The notes below the pieces were generated by a model. The model saw only the letters and a list, made by a program, of their open reading frames with translations, did no database searches and had not been told where the DNA came from. This document shows, piece after piece, positions 5,631 through 12,468 of a stretch of DNA of 12,468 nt. The first letter of the stretch is position 1. Every line of letters starts with the position of its first letter. Source of the stretch: UBA3071 sp965369635 (GTDB taxonomy: Bacteria > Chloroflexota > Anaerolineae > UBA3071); contig CBDURC010000082.1 of the NCBI GenBank assembly GCA_965369635.1, forward strand, positions 1 to 12,468, in the 5' to 3' direction. The translations under genes and the position numbers were made by a program.

Positions 5631-5658
5631 ATTATACCACAAATCACCCTCTAGTCAA
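5631..5658 (-). promoter_or_regulatory. Near-consensus sigma70-type promoter for the radical SAM operon
   Basis: On the minus strand the -35 box TTGACT (5658-5653) and -10 box TATAAT (5636-5631) are separated by 16 bases. TGG directly before the -10 box gives an extended -10 (TGn). The -35 box contains the stop codon TGA of the preceding glycosyltransferase gene. The predicted start point is near 5624, about 26 bases before the ATG at 5598. It defines a transcription unit of radical SAM, O-antigen ligase-like and PDO genes, possibly also the ferredoxin. Confidence 0.8.
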
Positions 5659-7466
5659 TCCCGCACTATCACTGTTGTCACTCCACGCTGCGGAGAGGTC
5701 GTCTCTCCCTGCAAAGACAACCACGTCTCCGACGGAAACTCTCGCACGCCCACCGCCAGCGTGTAGTCCCCAGGGCCAAGCCAATCGGGCAAGCGCAACG
5801 CATAGTGATCGGCATACACAGAGCCAACGGGCCAGTGGTCTGTGCTGAACCGTCCGCCCGTGGGCGAACGCTTCCACGAAGCCACCAGCCCGCCATCAGG
5901 GGCCAGCACCCACACCTCCGCCCGCAGGTCTGCGTCCGTCGGCCGCTCTGCCCGCCAGTAGAGGGTGAAGCGCAACACGCCTCCCGGCGCGGCGCTCGGC
6001 TCCGCCGGCTCGTGCCCCACCAACGCTAGCCGGTTGTCGAACAGGGCCGCGCTGGTGCGGTCGATGTCCGCCGACGCCGCTGCGTCCACGGGCTTCGGCG
6101 GCGCGTAGATGGGCCGCAGGAAGAGCAGCAACACCAGCAGGCAGAAGACGAATCCGCCCGCCGTGATCCCACCCGCCAAAGCAGACCAGCGCCGAGGCGG
6201 CACCCACTGCATCAGCCCCAGGACGAAGAGGAATGCCTGCGACGCCAGGGCCGGGTAGAGGAGGCGGGCCTGATCAGTGCCCAGGGCCACGGCGGTGTAG
6301 CGTAGGAGCGCCACGAAGATCACGCCCAGCCAGCCGGCCAACAGAAGCAGCCCGCACTGCTGCCAGCCGGTCAGTTTCCCTGCCACCGTCCTCTTTGCCA
6401 CAGACAGGAGAAAGCGCACCAGCCCCAGCGCGGCAGCCAGACTGAGAACTCCAGCAGCCCAGTAGACAGGCGCGGGCAATCGGATGTGCCCTGCGCCGCC
6501 GAAACGCCCCCAGAACGATTGGAACAGTCCACGAGCCAGCCAGGTGTAGTCGGCTGCGGTCAGCGGCGCCGAACGCAGATCCACCCCTTCCAGGATCAGT
6601 TTCCAGGCCAGCGGATCCCCGTAGAGGCGGACGTTGCGCCAGTACCAGCCGCCGGCGATGAACACCGCCAGCACGAAGGCAAGGATGCCTCCGATGAGTA
6701 CCTGCCGCACCGCTGCGGGGCTGCCCGCTCGCCACCGCTGCCAGACGGACCAGCCAATGACCAGCGCCGCCAGCGGCAACGCAGCCAGGAAACTGGTCTT
6801 GGTCAACAAGCCAGCACCCAACAGCAGGCCGAGAAGGGCAAACTCGCCATAGCCCACATGTCCTTCGTGCCCGGCCAGCCGCAGCAGCCGCACCAGCCGC
6901 CAGAGAAGCAGCGCACCGACCGCTGCCGCCAGGTTGTCGTTGTTCACCGCCCCGCTGAGGAAACAGAACTCGGGGATGAAGGCCACGAAGCCGGCCGCCC
7001 CCAAGGCGAGCGATTCTCGCTGCGGAAATAACTCCCGCCCTAGCCGATAGATGGCCCACACGGTCAGTGTGCTCAGCGAGGCCGAGAGCAACCGCACCAG
7101 GTGAAAGGCCAGCGCACTCCCGCGGTAGGGCCAGCTCTCCAGGCTGGTGTGAATGAGCAGATTCTGGGGGCCTTCCGGCGCGGCCAACGAGAAGTCGGGG
7201 TTGGAGCGGGCGAAGGCGAAATCCATCTCGATGGGAGAGGTCAGCAGCGCGCCCAGGAGGTAGTACAGGGGAGGCTGGATCGCCTCGTCCACACCGGTGC
7301 CCGCGGGCAACGCCCGTTCCTGGGCCACGTAGCGGAAATAGTCGTAGTGCGACAACTCATCCGGTGCCTCGCCCAAAGGAGCGACGAGACTGTAGCCCAC
7401 GGTGACCAGAAAATGGGCCAAGAGGATCAAGGTGATGAAAAGGCTGTCACGAGTTCTTGAGGACAC
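5655..7466 (-). CDS. GT-C membrane glycosyltransferase-like protein (DUF2142/GT39-like) with C-terminal soluble domain
   Basis: A 603-residue polytopic protein. The first membrane segment (about 9-30) leads into PLGEAPDELSHYDYF (30-44), whose acidic residues match the first extracytoplasmic loop of GT-C enzymes. QPPLYYLLGA (64-73) and FIPEFCFLSGAVNNDNL (163-179) follow, typical of DUF2142/ArnT-like proteins, and TDQARLLYPAL (397-407) sits before the last helices. After the final helix (about 436-451), residues 475-603 form a soluble beta-rich domain (TLYWRAERPTDADLRAEVWV, LGPGDYTLAVGV) that resembles the ends of two upstream proteins here. The predicted role is sugar transfer from a polyprenyl-phosphate donor outside the membrane. 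The start is GTG 7466 with GGGAG 6 bases upstream, 35 bases after the previous stop. The frame is open to 7700, but that part overlaps the previous gene and is not protein-like. Confidence 0.85.
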   Translation of the reverse strand: MSSRTRDSLFITLILLAHFLVTVGYSLVAPLGEAPDELSHYDYFRYVAQERALPAGTGVDEAIQPPLYYLLGALLTSPIEMDFAFARSNPDFSLAAPEGPQNLLIHTSLESWPYRGSALAFHLVRLLSASLSTLTVWAIYRLGRELFPQRESLALGAAGFVAFIPEFCFLSGAVNNDNLAAAVGALLLWRLVRLLRLAGHEGHVGYGEFALLGLLLGAGLLTKTSFLAALPLAALVIGWSVWQRWRAGSPAAVRQVLIGGILAFVLAVFIAGGWYWRNVRLYGDPLAWKLILEGVDLRSAPLTAADYTWLARGLFQSFWGRFGGAGHIRLPAPVYWAAGVLSLAAALGLVRFLLSVAKRTVAGKLTGWQQCGLLLLAGWLGVIFVALLRYTAVALGTDQARLLYPALASQAFLFVLGLMQWVPPRRWSALAGGITAGGFVFCLLVLLLFLRPIYAPPKPVDAAASADIDRTSAALFDNRLALVGHEPAEPSAAPGGVLRFTLYWRAERPTDADLRAEVWVLAPDGGLVASWKRSPTGGRFSTDHWPVGSVYADHYALRLPDWLGPGDYTLAVGVREFPSETWLSLQGETTSPQRGVTTVIVRD

Positions 7467-7501
7467 ATTGGGCTCCCGAACCGCCGGCAGGCAACGGCAT
7501 C

Positions 7502-8860
7502 TCACCAGTACGTATTGAGCAGCAACTCGAAGATCAACGCCTGGCCGAACAGCAAGCTGGCACAAGCGTACAGCGGAACACGAGAATGGGCTTCGGCCAG
7601 CCAGGCGCCAAGGCGACCGGCAGCGGGGATGACCAGCGTCGGAACCAGGAACAGCCATACCCGCCCCACCTCCCCACGAATGAGGCCGGAAAGGCCCCAA
7701 ATCAACATCGTGCCCACGGCGGCCAGCAGCATGATCTCCACCCCCATGCGCAGCTCACCCTGACGGCAGCGCCGCAGAGCCTGTTGCAGTTGGGCCCCCA
7801 ACAGCGGCCAAGAGGCAAAGCCTAGCCAGGCCGCGTAGGCCACCAGGTTGCCTACGAGCCAATAGCCGTAGGGGCGCAACACGGCGATGGAGGTACGATT
7901 CAGTTCCCAGGCGCGCTGAAAGCAAGCCAGGACGTTGAAGCCTGTGCTCACAGCCAACACGAAGTAACAGACCACAACCGTGATCCCCATCGCCATCAGC
8001 ACCCACAAGCGCCGGACGCGTCGGCCCGGGTCTCTCAGCCACAACAGCAAGAACAGGAGACCAACGAAAAGGAATAGGAAAGACACGGCAAAAGTCATGA
8101 ACAGCGTCAGGGTGTAGGCCAAACCGGCCAGCACGGCCCAGCGCAGGCTGGCCTGACGCAAACTCTCCCAGGCGCAATACAGGGTCCAAGTGCTGAAGAA
8201 AAGGATAGAGCTGTCCATGGAGGTGGCGGAATACAAGATGACGTTGGGAGTGAGTAAGAAGAGGAAAGCAGCCAGCAATGCCTGGTCAGCATCAAGCAAG
8301 ACCTGGCGCGCCAATAGGTACACAGGGATGGCCGCCAGAGCGGACAAGCAGGCCACGGCGGCAGCTACGGCCAGCCTGCTGCCCCCCAGCAATCGAGAAA
8401 GCCCCCACAGCAGGAGAATCGGCCCTGGCGGATGGGTGCGTCCATGCAGCGACAGCTCTCCCATGTCAGCGACGTAGGTGGCCAGAAAGGAAGCATTCAC
8501 CCTGGGGATGTCACTGTAGTACTCCAGCCCGGCAGGGACAAAGGGGGCTTCGATCCCTGACACTCCTGCCTCCAACGTAGCCATACTCAGGTGCAGAAGA
8601 GCTCCCAACAGTACAAGGGGCAACAAAGTGCACCAGGCAGATCCACAAGGCCATCGGACCTGAGCTCTCGTCATGAACCACAGCATCCCCCCGAAGAGCA
8701 CGATGGGGACGATGAGACGCGGCGACCAGCCGGGACGAAAGCCTGCGTAGAGAGGAGGAACGTCAATACCCTCTTCGAAGGCCCACCAACCCCGGCTCAG
8801 GGCGACGAAGAGGACGAAACCCAACGATGCCAGGCCGGTGATCGTCAGGTAGCGTCTCAT
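7502..8860 (-). CDS. GT-C-like membrane protein (GT39-type), short form without soluble domain
   Basis: A 452-residue polytopic membrane protein with many hydrophobic segments from residue 7 to about 449. Conserved-looking parts are ADMGELSLHGRTHPPGPIL (131-149), TPNVILYSATSMDSS (204-218), and GLIRGEVGRVWLFLVP (392-407). The last resembles the ending of glycosyltransferase-39-like proteins common in this type of cluster. It lacks the C-terminal beta-rich domain of its neighbours. The ATG at 8860 is chosen because GGAGG lies 7 bases upstream; an in-frame ATG at 8893, 2 bases after the GT2 stop, is the alternative, with a weaker ribosome site. The frame stays open to 9121 inside the GT2 gene, but that part is a shadow. 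It probably transfers a sugar supplied by the GT2 product. Family placement is by motif only. Confidence 0.8.
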   Translation of the reverse strand: MRRYLTITGLASLGFVLFVALSRGWWAFEEGIDVPPLYAGFRPGWSPRLIVPIVLFGGMLWFMTRAQVRWPCGSAWCTLLPLVLLGALLHLSMATLEAGVSGIEAPFVPAGLEYYSDIPRVNASFLATYVADMGELSLHGRTHPPGPILLLWGLSRLLGGSRLAVAAAVACLSALAAIPVYLLARQVLLDADQALLAAFLFLLTPNVILYSATSMDSSILFFSTWTLYCAWESLRQASLRWAVLAGLAYTLTLFMTFAVSFLFLFVGLLFLLLWLRDPGRRVRRLWVLMAMGITVVVCYFVLAVSTGFNVLACFQRAWELNRTSIAVLRPYGYWLVGNLVAYAAWLGFASWPLLGAQLQQALRRCRQGELRMGVEIMLLAAVGTMLIWGLSGLIRGEVGRVWLFLVPTLVIPAAGRLGAWLAEAHSRVPLYACASLLFGQALIFELLLNTYW

Positions 8861-8895
8861 CCCCTTTCCTCCAACCAGCCGATTCCAGATCATTC

Positions 8896-9582
8896 TCAAT
8901 CCACAAAGCGATACTTGATAAGCGCCCAGAGAGCCTGCACCCCATCGCGCCAGCATAGCTTCTTCCCCTCGTCCTGATTGCGGTAGCGATAGGAGATAGG
9001 CACTTCGTGGATGTGATAACCACGCTTCAGCAGTTTGGCCGTGATCTCCGGCTCGATCTCGAAGCGATTGGCGCGTATGCCGATCCCCTGCATGACCTCC
9101 GTGGGCAACAGCTTGTAGCAAGTCTCCATGTCCGTCAGACGGGCACCATAGAGGAGATTGGTGAGCCAGGTCAGAAACGCATTACCGAATCGTTGCCGCA
9201 AAGGAAGGGAACCGTAGCCATACCGAAACCGCGAACCGTAAACCACCTGTGCCTGGCCGGCGAGAACGGGAGATAGCAACCGGGCATAGTCGGCAGGGTC
9301 AAGCTCCAGGTCAGCATCTTGGATGATCAGCCAGTCGCCCGTGGCTTGGGCGATGCCGCTGCGAACGGCCGCCCCCTTTCCCCGATTGCGAGGGTGAAAC
9401 AGGGCGATGACGTCATCTGAAGCGGCTTCTGCGGCGATGATTTCCCGCGTCCCATCGGTGGAACCATCATCCACCAGAATGATCTCCCGCTCCAGCGGCA
9501 GTTCCACCGCCCGAACTCGCTGCAATACCTCGCCAATGGTATCCACTTCGTTGTACGTGGGCACGATAACCGACAGTTTCAT
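8896..9582 (-). CDS. GT2 glycosyltransferase, polyprenyl-phosphate sugar synthase type (DPM1-like)
   Basis: A 228-residue GT-A-fold enzyme, with the nucleotide-binding start MKLSVIVPTYNE (1-12), the DDGSTDGT motif (38-45), RNRGKGAAVRSG (65-76), and QDADLELDP (88-96) with the metal-binding DAD at 89-91. FEIEPEITAKLLKRGY (174-189) and EGKKLCWRDGVQALWALIKY (205-224) are characteristic of dolichol/polyprenol-phosphate mannosyl- or glucosyltransferases. No C-terminal transmembrane segments follow, so it resembles the soluble DPM1 class. It would make a polyprenyl-phosphate hexose at the cytosolic face for the neighbouring GT-C proteins. The start at ATG 9582 has CAGGGG upstream and begins at the fold's first strand; an in-frame ATG at 9645 would add 21 residues and has no ribosome site. 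Confidence 0.92.
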   Translation of the reverse strand: MKLSVIVPTYNEVDTIGEVLQRVRAVELPLEREIILVDDGSTDGTREIIAAEAASDDVIALFHPRNRGKGAAVRSGIAQATGDWLIIQDADLELDPADYARLLSPVLAGQAQVVYGSRFRYGYGSLPLRQRFGNAFLTWLTNLLYGARLTDMETCYKLLPTEVMQGIGIRANRFEIEPEITAKLLKRGYHIHEVPISYRYRNQDEGKKLCWRDGVQALWALIKYRFVD

Positions 9583-9622
9583 GAGCACCCCTGCAGGACG
9601 GCTTTCCACAGCCGCCAGGCTT

Positions 9623-9641
9623 GCCGCGAAGCGCGGCTTCG
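9623..9641. repeat. Overlapping hairpins between glycosyltransferase genes
   Basis: GCCGCG (9623-9628) pairs with CGCGGC (9632-9637) around AAG. Shifted by four bases, CGAAGC (9627-9632) pairs with GCTTCG (9636-9641) around GCG. The two stems exclude each other. No T-tract follows on the minus strand. The element lies just upstream of the preferred GT2 start, in a 73-base gap, and could affect message processing or be a small repeat. Confidence 0.45.
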
Positions 9642-9655
9642 TCATAGCAGTTTCG

Positions 9656-12163
9656 CTAGAATACCATCACCCTGTCCAACACCAGGTGATCGCCCAGCGG
9701 CTCACCGTCACTGCTCCAGACGGGCAACCGTTCCAGGCTCGTCGCCTCATACCAGCCAACAATGAGGGTATACTCCTCCGGCGGCAGGAGTTCGGCGAGC
9801 TCAGACTTCAGCGAGCTCAGTCGAGCCGTCGAGCCGTCGCACGGCAGCAACAGTCCCTGACGTTCAACGATGATCTGCCCGGGACGCCAGGTAGCCACGG
9901 GCGCATACCCTCCACAAGGCCGGCCGTCTCGCTGCGCTCGCAGCCGCCCTTCAGCATCCAGAAGCTGCAGGAAGACGGCGAGGTCTGCTTCCACGGGTTT
10001 GTGCGCGCGCCAATGCAGCTCCACAGCCAGCACGGATATGGAGGAACCGCCCCTGAACGGGCAAGGAGCAATGGCCGCGCTCACCAACTCGATTGCCGGA
10101 CCGAAACGCCCCGTCACCGGCAGCGGCGTAAGCTCATCAGCCGTCCCGTAGCGCAGCAGCCGACAGTCTCCGTACCACCGATCATCGGCCTTGAAGGCAT
10201 GCTCCGCCAGCCAGGCCTCAATACCGTTGCTCTCATCGGCCAGATGCAGCCCAGCAGTGACGAACCAGATGCACTCGTTCTGGGACAGTACCCGACGCAA
10301 CACACGCTCCGTTTCGGCGTGCAGCGGCAATCCTTCCTGCGCGTAGCCGTAGACCGGCAACCGGCCCCGATAGCAGTTCATGGGAATGTGATAGTGACAC
10401 GGAGCCACGGTGACGATGGCATCGTCCGGCCCGGCCGCGGCGGCGATCTCATCCAGGATGGCCACGTACCCCTCCCCGGCCTGCCCGTAGACAGGATCAG
10501 CGGCGTAGCGCACCAGGGCGAACCCGGTGAAGGCCAGCACAGCGGGAAGGAGCAGGAGCGCCAGCCACCGGACGCCGGCCTCTCGCCCCGGCCTGAGCCC
10601 CAACCCCAGGGCCACACCTGCCAGGGCCAGCAGCGCCAACCCGCCCGCTACCACATCCCATTGCACAGCCCCAGCCCGTACCCAGGCCAGGTCTTCGTGG
10701 GTCTGGAAATCGCGCCACAGCAAGCACGCCTGCCCCAGAACCGGTGAATGGCATGGGTTGTACAGCGCCGGCGGCCCGTAGCGCAGGGGGTCGGCCCAGT
10801 CGGTGGGGTAGATGTTCCGCAGCTCCATCTCGTAGTTGACGTAGTTGACGCTCACAGCCAACAGTTGCACAGCCACGGAGACCACGATGAGCGCCAGTGG
10901 GAGCAGGGCTTGCCATTGCCCTTTGGGGGCAACCACAAGGGGCGCCCCTACCCCTTCTGTAGAGGCAGGGCTTATCCCTGCCCTCTTGACAGACCACAGC
11001 CCCCTCTCCAGCATCGGCGTCAGCACGATGACCAGAAACGGCGTCAAGGGCACCAGGAAGCGCGGCCCCCAGGCGAAGCCCCCCCACCACATCCACCAGC
11101 GGCTGAAGAGCAAGACCAGCGCGCCGCTCACGGCCGCCAGCAGCCATCCTTCTTCTTTATGTCGAGCAATGAAACGAGGCCAACTCAGCAGCGCGGCCAC
11201 GGCCAGCGGCGTATACCAGAACAGGCCACGATATGGGCTCAACAACAAACCCCACAGCCCTTGCACCACTGGCCCGTTGAACCCCTCTCCAGCCTGGAAG
11301 TGATACCCCGTCCGCAGCAGATGGCCGAAACGGACCCAGTTGTAGCAAGCCAGCAGCGCCACCGCCCCGGCCAGGGGCGCCAGATAGGCCGCCAGAGCTC
11401 TGAGCCCTATCCCGAAATCGGAGATGCGGCTCCCATCTCCAGGTCGTTGGGAATTGGATGCCTTGCAAGCATGCCAAAGGTAGAGCAAGAAAAAGGGGAG
11501 GAGGACAGCGTGGGCGGCATTGCCGGCGATGAGCAAACCGGCCGCCAGACCAGCAGCCCAGGCGTAACGCAACCGCCGGGTCTGCCGCAGACGCAGCAGG
11601 GTGTAGAGCGAAGCCAGCAACGCCAGGGCCGATAGCGGTTCGCCGAAGAAATGGGTGGCATAGGGCCAGGCGATGGTGGCCAAGCCATAGAGCAACGCAG
11701 CGGCCACGCCAGTCCACTGCCTATAACCCAGAGCCAACGCCGTCCGCCACACCAGCAATGCTGTGGTCGCGGTCACCAACATGTTGAAGAGCAATGTGCC
11801 CTGCAACAGCCCTGCCCCTGGCAAGGCCGACATAAGCCAGTAGAGTGGCACTGCCAACAGCGCCAGCGCTGGCCCCTTCTTGGAGAAGACGTCCCCGCCA
11901 GGCCCGAAGGCGCCCAACACCTCCCGGGGCGAACTCACCCACTGTGCCCAGGCGATGGCGTTGGTATCGAAAGCCCCCCTCTTGGCCGCGCTCTCGGTGA
12001 CGGCGAACAGAGAGACCTCGTCAACGATGTGAAAGCCACCGCTCCCCGTCAGCAGGTAGATAGCGAAGAGCAAGACGAAGAGGGCGACCGCCGCTGGCCA
12101 CGACCAGCGGATCTGGATATCCCCTCTGTGCAATCTGTGAGATCCGTGGTTTCCGTTGATCAC
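9656..12163 (-). CDS. Large GT-C membrane glycosyltransferase-like protein with C-terminal soluble domain
   Basis: An 835-residue polytopic protein. The first membrane segment (about 22-40) is followed by GGFHIVDEVSLFAVTESAAK (42-61), with the acidic residue of the first GT-C loop. FSKKGPALALLAVPLYWL (93-110), WPYATHFFGEPLSALALL (166-183), RGLFWYTPLA (311-320) and GFAWGPRFLVPLTPFL (361-376) are typical of this glycosyltransferase group in Chloroflexota-like genomes. Residues about 686-835 form a beta-rich domain (VELHWRAHKPVEADLAVFLQ, PPEEYTLIVGWYE) like that of the protein at 5655-7466. GTG 12163 overlaps the upstream stop by 4 bases (GTGA); the ribosome site is poor, and the first 18 residues are encoded by repeat DNA, so the true start is uncertain. 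Repeat-like segments encode residues about 236-253, 393-414 and 776-790. Confidence 0.85.
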   Translation of the reverse strand: MINGNHGSHRLHRGDIQIRWSWPAAVALFVLLFAIYLLTGSGGFHIVDEVSLFAVTESAAKRGAFDTNAIAWAQWVSSPREVLGAFGPGGDVFSKKGPALALLAVPLYWLMSALPGAGLLQGTLLFNMLVTATTALLVWRTALALGYRQWTGVAAALLYGLATIAWPYATHFFGEPLSALALLASLYTLLRLRQTRRLRYAWAAGLAAGLLIAGNAAHAVLLPFFLLYLWHACKASNSQRPGDGSRISDFGIGLRALAAYLAPLAGAVALLACYNWVRFGHLLRTGYHFQAGEGFNGPVVQGLWGLLLSPYRGLFWYTPLAVAALLSWPRFIARHKEEGWLLAAVSGALVLLFSRWWMWWGGFAWGPRFLVPLTPFLVIVLTPMLERGLWSVKRAGISPASTEGVGAPLVVAPKGQWQALLPLALIVVSVAVQLLAVSVNYVNYEMELRNIYPTDWADPLRYGPPALYNPCHSPVLGQACLLWRDFQTHEDLAWVRAGAVQWDVVAGGLALLALAGVALGLGLRPGREAGVRWLALLLLPAVLAFTGFALVRYAADPVYGQAGEGYVAILDEIAAAAGPDDAIVTVAPCHYHIPMNCYRGRLPVYGYAQEGLPLHAETERVLRRVLSQNECIWFVTAGLHLADESNGIEAWLAEHAFKADDRWYGDCRLLRYGTADELTPLPVTGRFGPAIELVSAAIAPCPFRGGSSISVLAVELHWRAHKPVEADLAVFLQLLDAEGRLRAQRDGRPCGGYAPVATWRPGQIIVERQGLLLPCDGSTARLSSLKSELAELLPPEEYTLIVGWYEATSLERLPVWSSDGEPLGDHLVLDRVMVF
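9795..9838. repeat. 8/16-bp repeats within the glycosyltransferase soluble domain
   Basis: GCGAGCTCAG occurs at 9795-9804 and 9811-9820 (16-bp period), followed by two tandem copies of TCGAGCCG at 9821-9828 and 9829-9836. In the minus-strand frame they encode a polar stretch (DGSTARLSSLKSELAEL) between two strands of the C-terminal domain. The homologous loop of the neighbour at 5655-7466 has only a few residues (DWLG). Confidence 0.75.
10938..10986. repeat. Palindromic interspersed-type element inside the glycosyltransferase gene
   Basis: AGGGGCGCCCCT (10938-10949) is a perfect 12-bp palindrome. GGCAGGG (10964-10970) pairs with CCCTGCC (10976-10982) around CTTAT, and AGAG/CTCT extend the stem with one bulge. 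The sequence resembles a very common intergenic repeat (GTAGGGGC...GGGCAACCACAAGG type), recalled from memory. It is read in frame as a loop peptide containing ISPASTEGVGAPLVVAPKG between two membrane segments. Confidence 0.65.
11420..11440. repeat. Inverted repeat inside the glycosyltransferase gene
   Basis: GGAGATG (11420-11426) and CATCTCC (11434-11440) are perfect reverse complements around a 7-base loop. They encode part of a hydrophilic stretch (ASNSQRPGDGSRISDFG, residues 235-251) between two hydrophobic segments. The peptide is unlike the surrounding membrane protein. Confidence 0.6.
12126..12161. repeat. 9-bp-period repeat at a gene junction
   Basis: Four consecutive 9-base units are visible on the plus strand: CTGTGCAAT, CTGTGAGAT, CCGTGGTTT and CCGTTGATC. 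They cover the first codons of the large glycosyltransferase and touch the overlapping stop/start GTGA. The sequence resembles a short-period repeat (ATCCGTGGTTTCC type) that I recall from intergenic regions of many environmental genomes. Confidence 0.6.
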
Positions 12164-12468
12164 GAAGAAAAACCGTCCCTATCCAGCACGCGAATGGAGC
12201 CCAGAGCGGCTGGTTCACCGCGGAGTTGGCCTTCGGCGTCCAGCCAGGACAGCGGGGCCAGAGTCCCCGGCTCATAGACCACCACCTGCCAGAGGTAGAG
12301 GCCCGGCGGACTGTCCGGCCCCACCTCGACCAGGTAGACGTTCAGTGGCTGGTCCTGTGAGTTCCAATGCGGCAGGGTCAGATGGCGGTCGTTGAGCAAA
12401 ACCCGGTCGTTCTGACCAACCAGGCGGCCATCCTCGCCCAGCAGCCGCAGGCTGACCTTCAGCGGCCC
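12160..12468 (-). CDS. C-terminal end of a protein with a glycosyltransferase-associated beta-rich domain (partial)
   Basis: The frame is open to the window edge, giving 102 visible residues and the stop TGA at 12162-12160; the N-terminus lies outside. The visible part begins with GPLKVSLRLLGEDGRLVGQN and includes LPHW and a PPGLYLWQVVVYEPGT stretch. These match the strand order of the C-terminal soluble domains of the proteins at 9656-12163 and 5655-7466 (an LxxLLxxDGRL strand, then PPGxYxLxVxxYE). It is therefore probably the end of another membrane glycosyltransferase of the same family, though only the soluble domain is seen. It overlaps the next gene by 4 bases, so the two are likely co-transcribed and translationally coupled. 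Confidence 0.75.
   Translation of the reverse strand, partial: GPLKVSLRLLGEDGRLVGQNDRVLLNDRHLTLPHWNSQDQPLNVYLVEVGPDSPPGLYLWQVVVYEPGTLAPLSWLDAEGQLRGEPAALGSIRVLDRDGFSS

Noticed and set aside
7467..7700. N-terminal extension of the glycosyltransferase at 5655-7466
   Set aside because: It overlaps the end of the preceding gene and encodes an Arg/Cys/Gly-rich stretch. GTG 7466 with an upstream GGGAG precedes a normal membrane segment.
8861..9121. N-terminal extension of the membrane protein at 7502-8860
   Set aside because: Most of it overlaps the GT2 gene out of frame and is not protein-like. Only the ATG at 8893 remains a real alternative.
9407..10747. Long plus-strand open frame opposite the glycosyltransferase genes
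   Set aside because: It is antisense to two well-supported genes, rich in Arg/Gln/Pro, has no family motifs, and is expected by codon bias in GC-rich DNA.

Overview
The window looks like chromosomal DNA from a GC-rich, probably thermophilic or thermotolerant bacterium, most likely a Chloroflexota (Anaerolineae-like) lineage. That assignment is inferred from four things: two-thioredoxin-fold protein disulfide oxidoreductase (PDO), Alvin-type ferredoxin, several GT-C membrane glycosyltransferases ending in a soluble beta-rich domain, and abundant short-period or palindromic repeats both between and inside genes. Every gene I can support is on the minus strand, so the window is read from right to left.

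Right part (12468 to 5655): a glycosylation cluster. It holds the C-terminus of one protein cut by the window edge, a large GT-C-type membrane glycosyltransferase with a C-terminal soluble domain, a GT2 polyprenyl-phosphate glycosyltransferase, a second shorter GT-C-like membrane protein, and a third one related to DUF2142/GT39 with the same kind of soluble domain. The GT2 enzyme probably makes lipid-linked sugar donors that the GT-C enzymes use on the outer face of the membrane.

Middle (5658 to 1937): a near-consensus sigma70-type promoter overlaps the stop codon of the last glycosyltransferase and starts a compact three-gene unit. The genes are a B12-binding-type radical SAM protein, an O-antigen ligase/polymerase-like membrane protein, and a PDO. 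The PDO frame contains an in-frame TGA exactly where the first cysteine of the second CPYC motif should be (UPYC). The frame continues to a full-length PDO, and a bacterial-SECIS-like stem-loop follows the TGA. I consider this a candidate selenocysteine-containing PDO and the most important observation in the window.

Left part (1936 to 1): a 68-residue Alvin-type 2[4Fe-4S] ferredoxin, a repeat-rich spacer with two 40-bp direct repeats and a CRP-like palindrome, an orphan OppC/DppC-type ABC permease without a visible partner, and about 400 bp without genes that hold octamer-period repeats.

A second theme is that the large glycosyltransferase (9656-12163) carries several repeat-like or palindromic DNA segments in frame, each encoding a hydrophilic stretch at its N-terminus or in a loop. 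No tRNA, rRNA, CRISPR array, transposase or integrase was seen.
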